Under the pieces are notes generated by a model. It made no database searches. It was not told where the DNA came from and saw only the letters and a program-made list of their open reading frames with translations. Of a DNA stretch of 64,000 bases, positions 39,069 through 47,896 are shown piece after piece (the stretch's first letter is position 1; every line of letters starts with the position of its first letter). This DNA is from Pseudomonas berkeleyensis (GTDB lineage: Bacteria > Pseudomonadota > Gammaproteobacteria > Pseudomonadales > Pseudomonadaceae). The position numbers were made by a program, and so were the translations under genes. The stretch lies in the NCBI RefSeq assembly GCF_014109765.1, contig NZ_CP059139.1:3104001-3168000 (forward strand). The letters run 5' to 3'.

Positions 39069-41237
39069 TCAGTTGGCGCTGAATTTCTTCCAGGCGTCGC
39101 CTTCTTCCTGAAGGTCGTGGGCGCGCTTGATCAGGTACTGATGAATCTGATCGACCTGCTTGGCATCGAAGGCCTCGGCGAACGACGGCATGCCGTCCGG
39201 CACGCGGCCGCCATAGAGGATGCCGAGGAACATCTGGTGCTTCTCCGGCGCCATCTTGCGCAGGTCAGGCAGCACGCCACCACTGACGGCATGAATGCCG
39301 TGGCACTGCGAGCAGTAGCTGTCGTACAGCTTGCCGCCGGCCTCTACGGTGGCGGCATCGCCGGTCAGCGCCGGAGGCTTCGGTGCGTCGGCCAGCGGTG
39401 CCGGCTCCTGCAGCTTGGCGGTGCCGCCGAGTTTGTAGGTCAGCACCTGAGCGTAAGGCTGTACGCCGGCACGCAACGACAGAGCGCCAGCGAAGGTGGA
39501 GAACGCACCGCCCCAACCAGCCATGAAGGTCACGTACTGCTCACCGTCCACCGAGTAGGTGATCGGCGCGGCCATCACGCCACTGGCAGCGGGTTGTTCC
39601 CAGAGCTTCTTGCCATCCTCGGCGGCGTAGGCGATCACTCTGCCATCGGCGCTGCCCTCGAACACCAGGTTGCCGGCGGTGCTCAGCGTGCCGCCGTTGA
39701 AGATGGTGATGTAGGGCACTTCCCAGGCAGCCTTCTGCTTTACCGGATCCCAGGCAATCAGCTTGCCGGACCAGGTCTTGGCCATCTCCAGCAGGCCGTC
39801 CGGGCCTTCCGGCATCATGCCGGTGCGCAGGCCGAGCTGGTACATGCTCTTGAACGGGTTGCGCGCCGGCGCCTCCGGAATGTGCTCGTAGTAGGCGGAC
39901 ATGATGTGCGCCGGAATGTAGACCAGACCGGTCTTGGGGTTGAACGACATCGGGTGCCAGTCATGCGCCCCCCAGAACGCCGGGGTGACCAGCTTGCGCT
40001 TGCCATCCTTCCAGTAGGCGGCGGCTTCGTCGTCGACGATGGGCCGGCCGGTTTTCATGTCGATGCCCTTGGCCCAGTTCACCGGCACGATGTTCTCGGC
40101 CGACAGCAGCTCGCCGGTAGCACGGTCGATGACGTAGAAGAAGCCGTTCTTCGGTGCCTGCATCAGCACCTTGCGCTGCTTGCCGTCGATTTCCAGCTCG
40201 GCAAGGATCATGTGCTGGGTGGCGGTGAAGTCCCAGGCGTCGCCCGGTGTGGTCTGGTAGTGCCAGGCGTACTCGCCGGTGTCGGCATCGATGGCGACGA
40301 TGGACGACAGGAACAGGTTGTCACCCTTGGCCTGGCTGCGCCATTTCGGATCCCACAGCGAGCCGTTGCCGACACCGATATAGAGCAGGTTCAGCTCCGG
40401 GTCGAAGGCGAAGGAGTCCCACGCGGTACCGCCACCGCCCTGCTCGGCGAAGGCATCGCCATGCCAGGTCTTGGCGGCGATCTCCATGGCCTTGTCTTCC
40501 GGCGGCAGTTTGGGATCACCCGGCACGGTGTAGAAGCGCCAGGCCTGCTTGCCACTCTCGGCATCATAGGCGGTGACGTAACCGCGCACACCGAACTCGG
40601 CGCCGCCGTTGCCGATGATGACCTTGCCGTTTACCACGCGCGGCGCGCCAGTGATGGTGTAGCTGCGCTTGTGATCGGCACGGGTGTCGACCGACCAGGC
40701 AAGTTGACCGGTCTTGGCATCGATGGCCTCCAGGCGGCCGTCGAGCACACCGACGTAGACCTTGCCCTTCCACACCGCCACGCCACGGTTGACCGCATCG
40801 CAGCAGGCCTCACCAGCTCGGTTGCGATCGGATTTCGGGTCGTATTTCCACAGCAGCTTGCCGTTGCGCGCATCCAGCGCGTAGACCACCGAGAACGGCC
40901 CGGTGGTGTACATCACACCATCGACGACGATGGGCGTGGCTTCCACGCCGCGGTCGATGTCCAGCTTGTAGCTCCAGGCCAGGCCGAGCTGATCGACGTT
41001 CTGCTGGGTGATCTGCTCCAGCGGGCTGTAGCGCTGTTCGTCATAGGTACGCCCGTGGCTCATCCAGTTACCGGGTTCCTGGTCGGCGGCGATGATGCGC
41101 TTGCCATCGACATCCGCAGCCTGAGCAGCACCGGCCAGCAGTAGCGCGGCGAGCAAAGCGGTACGGGGAAGACGCAGGGTGGGTTGCCAGTCGAGAGTCG
41201 AGCGGGCGATAGGCATGTTCAGGCCAATCGAACTCAT
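39069..41237 (-). CDS. PQQ-dependent alcohol dehydrogenase, quinohaemoprotein type II
   Basis: The protein has 722 aa. GGAG precedes the ATG. A hydrophobic export signal (LLAALLLAGAAQAAD) comes after an unusually long N-region. The eight-bladed PQQ propeller shows the adjacent-cysteine ring C145-C146 (GEACCDAV) and repeated W-motif blades (NGKLLWKYDPKS, AEDGKKLWEQPAAS). A C-terminal cytochrome c domain carries CSQCH (Cys642-His646). This makes it a soluble periplasmic type II enzyme that oxidises primary alcohols and passes electrons through haem c to the respiratory chain. ExaA-type enzymes lack that domain. It forms a unit with the downstream aldehyde dehydrogenase. Confidence 0.93.
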   Translation of the reverse strand: MSSIGLNMPIARSTLDWQPTLRLPRTALLAALLLAGAAQAADVDGKRIIAADQEPGNWMSHGRTYDEQRYSPLEQITQQNVDQLGLAWSYKLDIDRGVEATPIVVDGVMYTTGPFSVVYALDARNGKLLWKYDPKSDRNRAGEACCDAVNRGVAVWKGKVYVGVLDGRLEAIDAKTGQLAWSVDTRADHKRSYTITGAPRVVNGKVIIGNGGAEFGVRGYVTAYDAESGKQAWRFYTVPGDPKLPPEDKAMEIAAKTWHGDAFAEQGGGGTAWDSFAFDPELNLLYIGVGNGSLWDPKWRSQAKGDNLFLSSIVAIDADTGEYAWHYQTTPGDAWDFTATQHMILAELEIDGKQRKVLMQAPKNGFFYVIDRATGELLSAENIVPVNWAKGIDMKTGRPIVDDEAAAYWKDGKRKLVTPAFWGAHDWHPMSFNPKTGLVYIPAHIMSAYYEHIPEAPARNPFKSMYQLGLRTGMMPEGPDGLLEMAKTWSGKLIAWDPVKQKAAWEVPYITIFNGGTLSTAGNLVFEGSADGRVIAYAAEDGKKLWEQPAASGVMAAPITYSVDGEQYVTFMAGWGGAFSTFAGALSLRAGVQPYAQVLTYKLGGTAKLQEPAPLADAPKPPALTGDAATVEAGGKLYDSYCSQCHGIHAVSGGVLPDLRKMAPEKHQMFLGILYGGRVPDGMPSFAEAFDAKQVDQIHQYLIKRAHDLQEEGDAWKKFSAN

Positions 41238-41518
41238 GGTTTTTCTCCAGTTCTTGTTGTGACCGCGAACTTGATGTCGCGGCTTACAACTGCTGGAGCA
41301 ACGCCTGTGCCAGTGATAACGAGAACAGCCAGAGCCCTGAACTTGCGGGCCTTGTCGTTATTAACCGGTTAATCCAGCGTGCGGATGCAATGCAACACCT
41401 GTAGCGTTTTCCGAAACAACTGTTGCAGTGGCGCTACAACTTCTTCGCACACTTTGCGCAACAGTCTGCAAATAAATTCATCCGTTTGCGCAATAGCCGC
41501 ACAGCGCTTGCCTGCTAA
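41238..41518. promoter_or_regulatory. Divergent control region between alcohol dehydrogenase and pqqU-like genes
   Basis: There is no gene here. It contains a perfect 14-bp palindrome ATTAACCGGTTAAT (about 41359-41372) and a wider dyad TGTAGCG...CGCTACA (about 41400-41438), both in the upstream region of the quinohaemoprotein gene. The dyad is a candidate upstream activating site for the sigma-54 activator. I did not find a convincing -24/-12 box on the minus strand. Confidence 0.35.
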
Positions 41519-41612
41519 CCTGCGAGCCGCAAGACAGAGGGCTCGAACCCCTCAGGAGGGCACGGGCAAAGGCCGGCGACCCAAGAACCGGCCCCAAAGT
41601 ACAAGGCGCAGG
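41519..41612 (+). ncRNA. Candidate structured 5' leader RNA of the pqqU-like gene
   Basis: CCTGCG (41519-41524) pairs with CGCAGG (41607-41612), closing about 82 nt. Inside are three hairpins: GAGCC/GGCTC (41524-41528/41540-41544), CCCT/AGGG (41549-41552/41557-41560) and GGCCGG/CCGGCC (41571-41576/41588-41593). Such a multibranch junction is riboswitch-like. It matches none of the cobalamin, TPP, FMN or SAM consensus elements I know. A further nested hairpin GGCAATA/TATTGCC (41636-41642/41671-41677) follows before the gene. Confidence 0.3.
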
Positions 41613-41803
41613 AAACCTTATAAGCATGGCCGTCTGGCAATATTTACCGCACGACTTTCGGTACTGCGCTTATTGCCCCGCAAGTTTCAAGCAAACCTGG
41701 CACGACCTATGGATATGAGTGAGTCTGGCGAGTATTCGCGCGCCAGCAAGCGGCCATTCTTGCGGCCGCAACCAACAAGAAGAAGCTGAAAAGGATTGGT
41801 TCC

Positions 41804-43909
41804 ATGCGTTTCAAGCTGACCTGCATCGCCCTGCTGCCGGGCCTGACACTGGCCGAACAGACGCCTTACCAGATCGACGAACTGGTGATCACCGGCAGCC
41901 GATATGAAGCCAGCGGCTGGCAACTGCCCTTCTCCGTCAACCGTATCGATGCCGAACAGGCGACGCTGGGCAAACCGGGCGTCAACCTGTCCGAAGCACT
42001 CGGCAGCGTGCCGGGGCTGGTGGTGCAGAACCGGCAGAACTATGCGCAGGATCTGCAGGTATCCTCTCGCGGCTTCGGCGCTCGCTCGGCCTTCGGGATT
42101 CGCGGCATCAAGCTGCTGGCCGATGGCGTACCGTTGTCCAACCCCGATGGCCAGGGCCAGGCGGCGACCTTCGACCTCGACACTCTGGAACGCATCGAAG
42201 TCCTGCGCGGCCCATTCGCCAGTGTCTACGGCAGCAACTCCGGCGGGGTGATCCAGTTGTTCTCGCGCGATGGCGAAGGCGCACCCAAGGTATCGGTCGA
42301 TACGTCCCAGGCCGCCTACGGTACCAGTCGCACCCGCGTCGCCGCCGAAGGTGGTAACGACAAGGCCGGCTTCATCATCAACCGTTCGCACTTCGAGACC
42401 GATGGTTATCGCGACCACAGCGGCGCCATCCTCGACAAAACCTTCGCCAAGCTGACCCTGTACCCGGACGATGTCAACAAGCTCAGCCTGAGCTTCAGCG
42501 AGCTGGATCAGAACGACACGCAGGATCCGCAGGGGCTACAGTGGCGGGAGGTAAAAACCGACCGTCGCGCAGCCGCCCCCAATGCACTGCTGTTCAACAC
42601 ACGCAAGACGGTAGATCACCGTCAATTCGGCCTCAACTACGAGCGCAGCTTCGCCGCAGGCACCTGGCAGAGCACGCTGTATAGCGGAACCCGCCGGGTG
42701 ATTCAGTACCAGTCGATTCCAAAGGCGGTACAAGAGAATAGCGATAAGCACTCCGGCGGCGTGATTGACTTCGAGCGCCGCTTCCACGGCCTCGGTAACC
42801 GCTGGATTCAGCCGTTCGATCTGGGCAGTAGCCTGCTGACGATTACTGCCGGTCTGGACTACGACTATTCACGTGACGACCGTCATGGTTACGAGAACTT
42901 CGTCGGCGACACACTCGGTGTAAAGGGCGATCTACGCCGAGACGAGCGTAATGAGGTGACCAGTCTGTCACCTTATCTGCAGGCTGCCTGGCAGTTGGGC
43001 AAGCTCGACCTGCAGGCAGGCCTACGCTACAACCATGTCCAATTTGATGTAGATGACAACTTTATCCTCTCCATTGCCTGCCAAAATCCGCAAACTGAAA
43101 ATTGCGACGACAGCGGCTCGGTGACCTACCACAAGCTGACGCCGACCCTGGGCGCCAGCTATGCCCTGCTGCCAGACCTGAATATCTATGCCAGTTGGGG
43201 CAAGGGCGTGGAGACACCTACACTGAACGAGCTGTCCTACTCGGGGCAATACAACAGCTTCGGCTTCGACCTGAAACCGGCCACCAGCGAACAGTTCGAG
43301 ATTGGTCTCAAGACCCGTGTAGCTGAGGCTACCAATCTACAAGTGGCGCTGTTCCATATCGACACCGACGACGAGCTGGTCGTTGCTTCAGCACAAGGCG
43401 GACGCAACAGCTTCCAGAACGCCGCCCAAACCCGCCGTCGCGGCCTTGAGCTTTCCCTGGAAAGCCGCCTGAGCGAAACCCTGCGCGCCAACCTCGCCTA
43501 CACCCATATCGATGCCACCTACAGCAAGGACTTCACCAGCAACGGCCGTTTGATCGAGTCGGGCAATCATCTACCGGGTATCCCCACTCGTAGCCTGTAT
43601 GGCGAACTCGCCTGGCAGCCGGTGGACTGGTTCAGTACCGCCGTCGAGGGCATGTACCGCAGCAAGCTGTACGTCGAGGACAGCAACACCGCCAAGGCGG
43701 CGCCCAGCTATGCGCTGTTCAACTGGCAGGCGCGCTTCGAGCAGAAAGTCGGTGCGCTGACCTTCAACCAGGTGCTGCGCATCGACAACCTGTTCGATCG
43801 CGAATACATCGGTTCGGTGATCGTCGGCGATGGCAACGGCCGCTATTACGAGCCTGGCCCGGAACGCGCCTGGTACGTCGGCGCGGGTGTGCAGTATCAG
43901 TTCGATTAA
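41804..43909 (+). CDS. pqqU: TonB-dependent receptor, PqqU/YncD-like (PQQ importer)
   Basis: The protein has 701 aa. It has a short signal peptide (MRFKLTCIALLPGLTLA), a TonB-box-like DELVITGSR, a plug domain with NLSEALGSVPGLVVQNRQNYAQDLQVSSRGFG and a 22-strand barrel ending in Phe-Asp after VGAGVQYQF. The plug and several barrel segments (GYRDHSGA, TRKTV, VIQYQSIP, RRDERNE, NELSYSGQ, GSVIVGDGNGRYYEPGP) are very like E. coli YncD, now called PqqU, the outer-membrane PQQ transporter. AAGGA precedes the ATG. Divergence from a PQQ-dependent dehydrogenase strongly supports PQQ scavenging as its role. Confidence 0.8.
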   Translation: MRFKLTCIALLPGLTLAEQTPYQIDELVITGSRYEASGWQLPFSVNRIDAEQATLGKPGVNLSEALGSVPGLVVQNRQNYAQDLQVSSRGFGARSAFGIRGIKLLADGVPLSNPDGQGQAATFDLDTLERIEVLRGPFASVYGSNSGGVIQLFSRDGEGAPKVSVDTSQAAYGTSRTRVAAEGGNDKAGFIINRSHFETDGYRDHSGAILDKTFAKLTLYPDDVNKLSLSFSELDQNDTQDPQGLQWREVKTDRRAAAPNALLFNTRKTVDHRQFGLNYERSFAAGTWQSTLYSGTRRVIQYQSIPKAVQENSDKHSGGVIDFERRFHGLGNRWIQPFDLGSSLLTITAGLDYDYSRDDRHGYENFVGDTLGVKGDLRRDERNEVTSLSPYLQAAWQLGKLDLQAGLRYNHVQFDVDDNFILSIACQNPQTENCDDSGSVTYHKLTPTLGASYALLPDLNIYASWGKGVETPTLNELSYSGQYNSFGFDLKPATSEQFEIGLKTRVAEATNLQVALFHIDTDDELVVASAQGGRNSFQNAAQTRRRGLELSLESRLSETLRANLAYTHIDATYSKDFTSNGRLIESGNHLPGIPTRSLYGELAWQPVDWFSTAVEGMYRSKLYVEDSNTAKAAPSYALFNWQARFEQKVGALTFNQVLRIDNLFDREYIGSVIVGDGNGRYYEPGPERAWYVGAGVQYQFD

Positions 43910-43928
43910 AGCTGACAACGAACGAGCT

Positions 43929-43954
43929 CCCCTCTTCCACTTGTGGGAGAGGGG
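43929..43954. terminator. Hairpin after the pqqU-like gene
   Basis: CCCCTCTTCCAC and GTGGGAGAGGGG pair with one mismatch just after the stop. There is no long T-run, so it may act as a repeat or Rho-assisted end. Confidence 0.45.
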
Positions 43955-43997
43955 CTGGGGGAGAGGGCTGACTACCCTCAATAACGGCGCCAGCCTC

Positions 43998-44018
43998 GGT
44001 GCGCACGGCGCACCCTAC
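43998..44018. repeat. GGTGCGCACGGCGCACCCTAC repeat
   Basis: A single copy of the commonest short repeat family in the window, next to the stop of the acyl-CoA dehydrogenase gene. Confidence 0.65.
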
Positions 44019-44020
44019 AG

Positions 44021-45148
44021 TTACAAACCGCGGGCAATCACCATCCGCTGCACGTCGCTGGTGCCTTCATAGATCTGGCAGACGCGCACGTCGCGGTAGA
44101 TGCGCTCGACCGGGAAGTCCTTGAGGTAGCCGTAGCCACCCAGGGTCTGGATCGCTGCCGAGCACACGCGCTCGGCCATCTCCGAAGCGAACAGCTTGGC
44201 CATCGACGCCTCGGTCAGGCACGCCTGGCCGGCCTCACGCAGGCTGGCAGCGTGGTGCACCATCTGCCGCGCCACGGCGATCTGCGTGGCCATGTCCGCC
44301 AGGCGAAAAGCCACCGCCTGGTGCTCGATGATCGGCTTGCCGAAGGTCACGCGCTCATGGGCGTAATCACGCGCCGCCTCGAACGCGGCACGCGCCATGC
44401 CCACCGATTGCGCGGCGATGCCAATGCGCCCACCTTCAAGGTTGGCCAGGGCGATGCGATAACCCTCGCCCTCCTCGCCCAGGCGCAGGCTGGCCGGGAT
44501 GCGCACCTCGTCGAGCTGGATCTGGCAAGTGTCGGAGGCATGCTGGCCGAGCTTGTCCTCCACGCGCACTACCGAGAACCCCGCCGTGTCGGTCGGCACG
44601 ATAAAGGCGCTGATGCCCTTCTTGCCCGCTTGCGGATCAGTGACAGCGAACACGATCACCATCCCGGCATGATTGCCGGAGGTGATGAACTGCTTGGCAC
44701 CGTTGAGCACATAGTGATCGCCATCGCGCCGCGCGCGGGTACGCAGGTCGCTGGCATCGGAGCCGGCCTGCGGCTCGGTCAGGGCGAAGGCGCCGAGCAT
44801 GCTGCCCTCGGCCAGTGGGCGAAGAAAGCGCTGTTTCTGCTCCTCACTGCCGTATTTGAGGATCGGCATGCAGCCCACCGAGTTGTGCACGCTCATGATG
44901 GTAGAACAGGCGCCATCGCCAGCTGCCACTTCCTCCAGCGCCATGGCGTAGGCCAGATGACCGGTCTCGGCGCCGCCCCACTGCTGCGGCACCAGCATAC
45001 CCATGAAACCCAGTTGCCCCATCTCGGCAATGGCTTCGGCCGGGAAACGATGCTCGCGATCCCAATCCGCGGCGAAGGGCTTCAGCCGTTCCTGGGCAAA
45101 CTGGCGGGCCATGTCACGGATGAGGATTTCTTCTTCGTTGGGCAGCAT
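44021..45148 (-). CDS. Acyl-CoA dehydrogenase (short/branched-chain type)
   Basis: The protein has 375 aa. GGAG six bases before the ATG supports the start. Family blocks are [56 protein letters not shown] and the catalytic-Glu segment [19 protein letters not shown]. It oxidises acyl-CoA to enoyl-CoA with FAD. It is the third gene of a minus-strand group with an SDR and a thiolase, the same set as fadB2x-fadAx-fadE in P. putida (from memory). 2-Methylbutyryl-CoA or similar short branched substrates are likely. Confidence 0.9.
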   Translation of the reverse strand: MLPNEEEILIRDMARQFAQERLKPFAADWDREHRFPAEAIAEMGQLGFMGMLVPQQWGGAETGHLAYAMALEEVAAGDGACSTIMSVHNSVGCMPILKYGSEEQKQRFLRPLAEGSMLGAFALTEPQAGSDASDLRTRARRDGDHYVLNGAKQFITSGNHAGMVIVFAVTDPQAGKKGISAFIVPTDTAGFSVVRVEDKLGQHASDTCQIQLDEVRIPASLRLGEEGEGYRIALANLEGGRIGIAAQSVGMARAAFEAARDYAHERVTFGKPIIEHQAVAFRLADMATQIAVARQMVHHAASLREAGQACLTEASMAKLFASEMAERVCSAAIQTLGGYGYLKDFPVERIYRDVRVCQIYEGTSDVQRMVIARGL

Positions 45149-45180
45149 GGCTGGCTCCGGTGATGCGATTTGATCAATCC

Positions 45181-45228
45181 GTGGGAGGCGCTTTAGCGGC
45201 GACAGTCGCGGCTGAAGCCCCTCTCACA
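45181..45228. repeat. GTGGGAGG..CTTTAGC-type REP element
   Basis: GTGGGAGGCGCTTTAGCGGCGAC and GTCGCGGCTGAAGCCCCTCTCAC form an imperfect hairpin between the acyl-CoA dehydrogenase and thiolase genes. Confidence 0.65.
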
Positions 45229-45250
45229 GGTCAAGTGTGTAGGTAGGTAG

Positions 45251-46441
45251 TCAGTACAACTCGATGGCCACGGCGGTAGCCTCACCGCCACCAATGCACA
45301 CGGACGCCACGCCACGCTTGAGCCCGCGCTGCTGCAGCGCTGCCAGTAGCGTCACCAGGATGCGTGCGCCGGACGCACCGATGGGATGGCCAAGAGCGCA
45401 GGCGCCACCGTGTACGTTGAGCTTGGCGTGATCGATGCCCAATTCACGCATGGCCACCATCGGCACCACGGCGAAGGCCTCGTTGATCTCGAACAGATCG
45501 ACCGTCTCCAGCGCCCATTCGATGCGCGTCAACAAGCGCTGGATTGCTGCTACCGGAGCGGTGGTGAACAGGTTCGGCGCCTGGGCGTGGCCGGCATGCC
45601 CGACGATACGCGCCAGCGGCGCCAGGCCGCGATCCTGAGCCTCGGACAAACGCATCAACAACAGCGCGGCGGCACCATCGGAAATGGAACTGGCATTGGC
45701 CGCCGTGACCGTACCGCCCTCGCGAAATGCCGGTTTCAGGCCGGGAATCTTGTCTGGGCGAGCCTTGGGCGGCTGCTCATCGGTGTCGACCTGACGCCGC
45801 TCGCGCCCCTGTGGCGCCTCCACGCTAACGATCTCGCTGGCGAAGCGGCCTTCCGTGATCGCCTGCTGGGCGCGACGCAGCGACTCCAGCGCGTAGGCGT
45901 CTTGCTCCTCGCGACTGAAGCGATACTGCTGCGCGCAGTCCTCGGCGAAGGTGCCCATCAACCGACCACGCTCGTAGGCGTCCTCCAGACCATCGAGGAA
46001 CATATGGTCGAGCACCTGGCCATGGCCCATGCGATAACCGCTGCGGGCACGCCCCAGCAGATAGGGCGCGTTGGACATGCTTTCCATGCCGCCAGCCACC
46101 AACACATCGGCGCTGCCGGCGAGCAACTGGTCATGGCCGAGCATCAGCGCCTGCATGCCGGAGCCGCACATCTTGTTCAGCGTGGTGCACTGCACCGCCT
46201 GGCTCAGCCCGGCGCCCAACGCCGCCTGGCGCGCCGGTGCCTGGCCCTGGCCGGCCTGCAGCACGCAGCCCATCAGCACACTGTCCACCGACTCGGCGGC
46301 GAGGCCGGCACGCTCCAGACTCGCACGGATGGCTGCAGCACCCAGTTCGGCCGCCGTAAGGCCGGCCAGATCACCGAGAAAGCCGCCCATGGGTGTACGT
46401 ACGGCACTGACGATGACGACGGGATCGAGTTGTTGTTTCAT
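45251..46441 (-). CDS. Thiolase (acetyl-CoA C-acyltransferase)
   Basis: The protein has 396 aa from the ATG at 46441 (MKQQLDPVVIVSAVRTPMGGF), eight bases after AAGG. A GTG three codons earlier is less likely. Active-site regions are NKMCGSGMQA (nucleophile Cys), NVHGGACALGHPIGASGAR (His) and CIGGGEATAVAIE (second Cys). GGACALGH in place of the usual GGAIALGH is a small deviation. It cleaves 3-ketoacyl-CoA (2-methylacetoacetyl-CoA or acetoacetyl-CoA). It can use the acetoacetyl-CoA made by the ligase at 54882. Confidence 0.9.
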   Translation of the reverse strand: MKQQLDPVVIVSAVRTPMGGFLGDLAGLTAAELGAAAIRASLERAGLAAESVDSVLMGCVLQAGQGQAPARQAALGAGLSQAVQCTTLNKMCGSGMQALMLGHDQLLAGSADVLVAGGMESMSNAPYLLGRARSGYRMGHGQVLDHMFLDGLEDAYERGRLMGTFAEDCAQQYRFSREEQDAYALESLRRAQQAITEGRFASEIVSVEAPQGRERRQVDTDEQPPKARPDKIPGLKPAFREGGTVTAANASSISDGAAALLLMRLSEAQDRGLAPLARIVGHAGHAQAPNLFTTAPVAAIQRLLTRIEWALETVDLFEINEAFAVVPMVAMRELGIDHAKLNVHGGACALGHPIGASGARILVTLLAALQQRGLKRGVASVCIGGGEATAVAIELY

Positions 46442-46465
46442 GAGGTTCACCTTCGAATCGCGTGG

Positions 46466-46589
46466 CCCGGATGCAATCCGGGAAAGTTGCTCTGCGTGTA
46501 CCGGTGTATCTGAGCGTAGGAGCGGCTTCAGCCGCGATCATGACAAGACGACTCGCGGCTGAAGCGGAATGCAGCCCAACCGCTCCTAC
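46466..46589. repeat. Two REP-type elements between thiolase and SDR genes
   Basis: CCCGGATgcaATCCGGG (46466-46482) belongs to the 4017-4077 family. GTAGGAGCGGCTTCAGCCGCGA and TCGCGGCTGAAG...CCGCTCCTAC (46516-46589) belong to the GTAGGAGCGGCTT family also seen at 54684. Confidence 0.65.
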
Positions 46590-46611
46590 AAAAAACATCT
46601 GGTTGCCCTGG

Positions 46612-47379
46612 CTACTTCGCCGCCATGCGCAGCGCACCATCGAGGCGAATCACTTCGCCATTGAGCATCGCGTTCTCGACGATATGCCGCACCAGCGCGG
46701 CGTATTCGTCGGGTCGGCCCAGGCGCGGCGGAAACGGCACATTGGCCGCCAGCGAGTCACGTACCTCCTGCGGCATGCCGGCCATCATCGGCGTCTCGAA
46801 CACGCCGGGGGCGATGCACATGACGCGGATACCCGAACGCGCCAGATCACGCGCGGCCGGCAGCGTCAACGCGGCGACACCGCCCTTGGACGCGGCATAG
46901 GCGGCCTGGCCCATCTGTCCGTCGAACGCCGCTACCGAGGCGGTATTGATAATGACCCCGCGCTCACCGCCAGCGTTCGGTGTGTTCTGCGCCATGGCCT
47001 CGGCGGCCAGGCGCAGCAGGTTGAAGCTGCCGATCAGATTGACCTCGACGGTACGCCGGAAGCTGTCCAGCCCATGCGCGCCACCCCGCCCCAGCACTTT
47101 CTCGGCCGGCGCGATACCGGCGCAGTTGACCAGCCCATGCAGGGCGCCGAAAGCCGCCAACGCCTGAGCCACGGCGGCGTGGCCATCCTCTTCGCGAGTG
47201 ATATCGGCGCGCACGAAGCGCGCAGCATCACCCAGCTCGGCGAGGGCCTGCTGGCCCGCTTGCACGTTGATATCCAGCAGCAGCACCTTGCCGCCCTGCC
47301 CGACCAGCTCACGGGCAGTGGCCAAGCCCAGGCCGGAGGCGCCGCCACTGATCAGGAATACCGATTCGTCGATACGCAT
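46612..47379 (-). CDS. SDR-type 3-hydroxyacyl-CoA dehydrogenase (HSD10/FadB2x-like)
   Basis: The protein has 255 aa from the ATG at 47379 ([18 protein letters not shown]), six bases after AGAGG. NAD-binding TGxxxGxG equivalent [16 protein letters not shown], the Ser in [12 protein letters not shown] and catalytic YAASKGG are all present. Close relatives are type II 3-hydroxyacyl-CoA dehydrogenases acting on 3-hydroxy-2-methylbutyryl-CoA in isoleucine breakdown. It is the first gene of the minus-strand group, sharing an 81-bp divergent region with liuR. Confidence 0.88.
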   Translation of the reverse strand: MRIDESVFLISGGASGLGLATARELVGQGGKVLLLDINVQAGQQALAELGDAARFVRADITREEDGHAAVAQALAAFGALHGLVNCAGIAPAEKVLGRGGAHGLDSFRRTVEVNLIGSFNLLRLAAEAMAQNTPNAGGERGVIINTASVAAFDGQMGQAAYAASKGGVAALTLPAARDLARSGIRVMCIAPGVFETPMMAGMPQEVRDSLAANVPFPPRLGRPDEYAALVRHIVENAMLNGEVIRLDGALRMAAK

Positions 47380-47410
47380 GCTCAACCTCTGTGATTGTTG
47401 TGCGGTGAGA

Positions 47411-47448
47411 TTGACAGGCAGATTTGCACAGGTTTACGTTAACGTAAA
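47411..47448 (+). promoter_or_regulatory. liu promoter and LiuR operator
   Basis: TTGACA (47411-47416) is followed after an 18-bp spacer by TACGTT inside the perfect 16-bp palindrome TTTACGTTAACGTAAA (47433-47448). Such spacing and dyad are typical of MerR-family targets. It lies 12 bp before liuR, so it can control both liuR and the divergent SDR gene. Confidence 0.65.
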
Positions 47449-47460
47449 GGTAAACGAGCA

Positions 47461-47847
47461 ATGACCATGGCAACCACCTACTCCATCTCCGACCTGGCCC
47501 GCGAACTGGACATCACCACGCGTGCCATCCGCTTCTACGAGGAGCAAGGCATGCTCGCCCCCGAGCGGCGCGGCCAGGAGCGCGTCTACAGTGCCAAGGA
47601 CAAGGTGACGCTGAAACTCATCCTGCGTGGCAAGCGCATCGGTTTTTCGCTGGCCGAATGCCGCGAGCTGATCGAGCTTTACGACCCGGAAACCGGCAGC
47701 CGCAAGCAGCTGGAGACCTTCATGGGCAAGATCGCCGAACGCCGCCTGCAGCTTGAACAGCAGTTGCTGGATATCCAGCAGATGCAGCTGGAACTGGATA
47801 CCGCCGAGGAGCGTTGCCTCGCCGCCTTGGCCGAAACTCAAGCGTAG
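47461..47847 (+). CDS. liuR: MerR-family regulator of the leucine/isovalerate operon
   Basis: The protein has 128 aa. The N-terminal MerR HTH is [42 protein letters not shown], with a C-terminal dimerisation coiled coil ([27 protein letters not shown]). No metal-binding cysteines fit an acyl-CoA-type sensor. An internal ATG two codons later (MATTY) is also possible. It heads the liuABCDE order known from P. aeruginosa. Confidence 0.93.
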   Translation: MTMATTYSISDLARELDITTRAIRFYEEQGMLAPERRGQERVYSAKDKVTLKLILRGKRIGFSLAECRELIELYDPETGSRKQLETFMGKIAERRLQLEQQLLDIQQMQLELDTAEERCLAALAETQA

Positions 47848-47864
47848 GGTGCGCCATGCGCACC
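47844..47864. repeat. GTAGGGTGCGCCATGCGCACC repeat at liuR-liuA junction
   Basis: The repeat begins at the liuR stop codon (GTAGGG contains the TAG) and ends 32 bp before liuA. Confidence 0.65.
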
Positions 47865-47896
47865 GCCCCACAACAAGAACAACAGCAGGTGAACCC

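Noticed and set aside
39018..41144. 708-codon open frame antisense to the PQQ alcohol dehydrogenase
   Set aside because: A GC-rich shadow of the real gene. It is rich in His/Arg/Gly/Val without a domain and has no ribosome site. The opposite strand has clear PQQ and haem motifs.
41519..41677. Cobalamin or TPP riboswitch upstream of the TonB receptor
   Set aside because: Neither the B12-box GCCACTG region nor the THI-box is present. The receptor resembles PqqU rather than BtuB.
41379..41789. 136-codon frame in the alcohol dehydrogenase/pqqU intergenic region
   Set aside because: It starts in the control region, has no ribosome site and recognisable homology is lacking. The DNA is better explained as promoter and structured leader.
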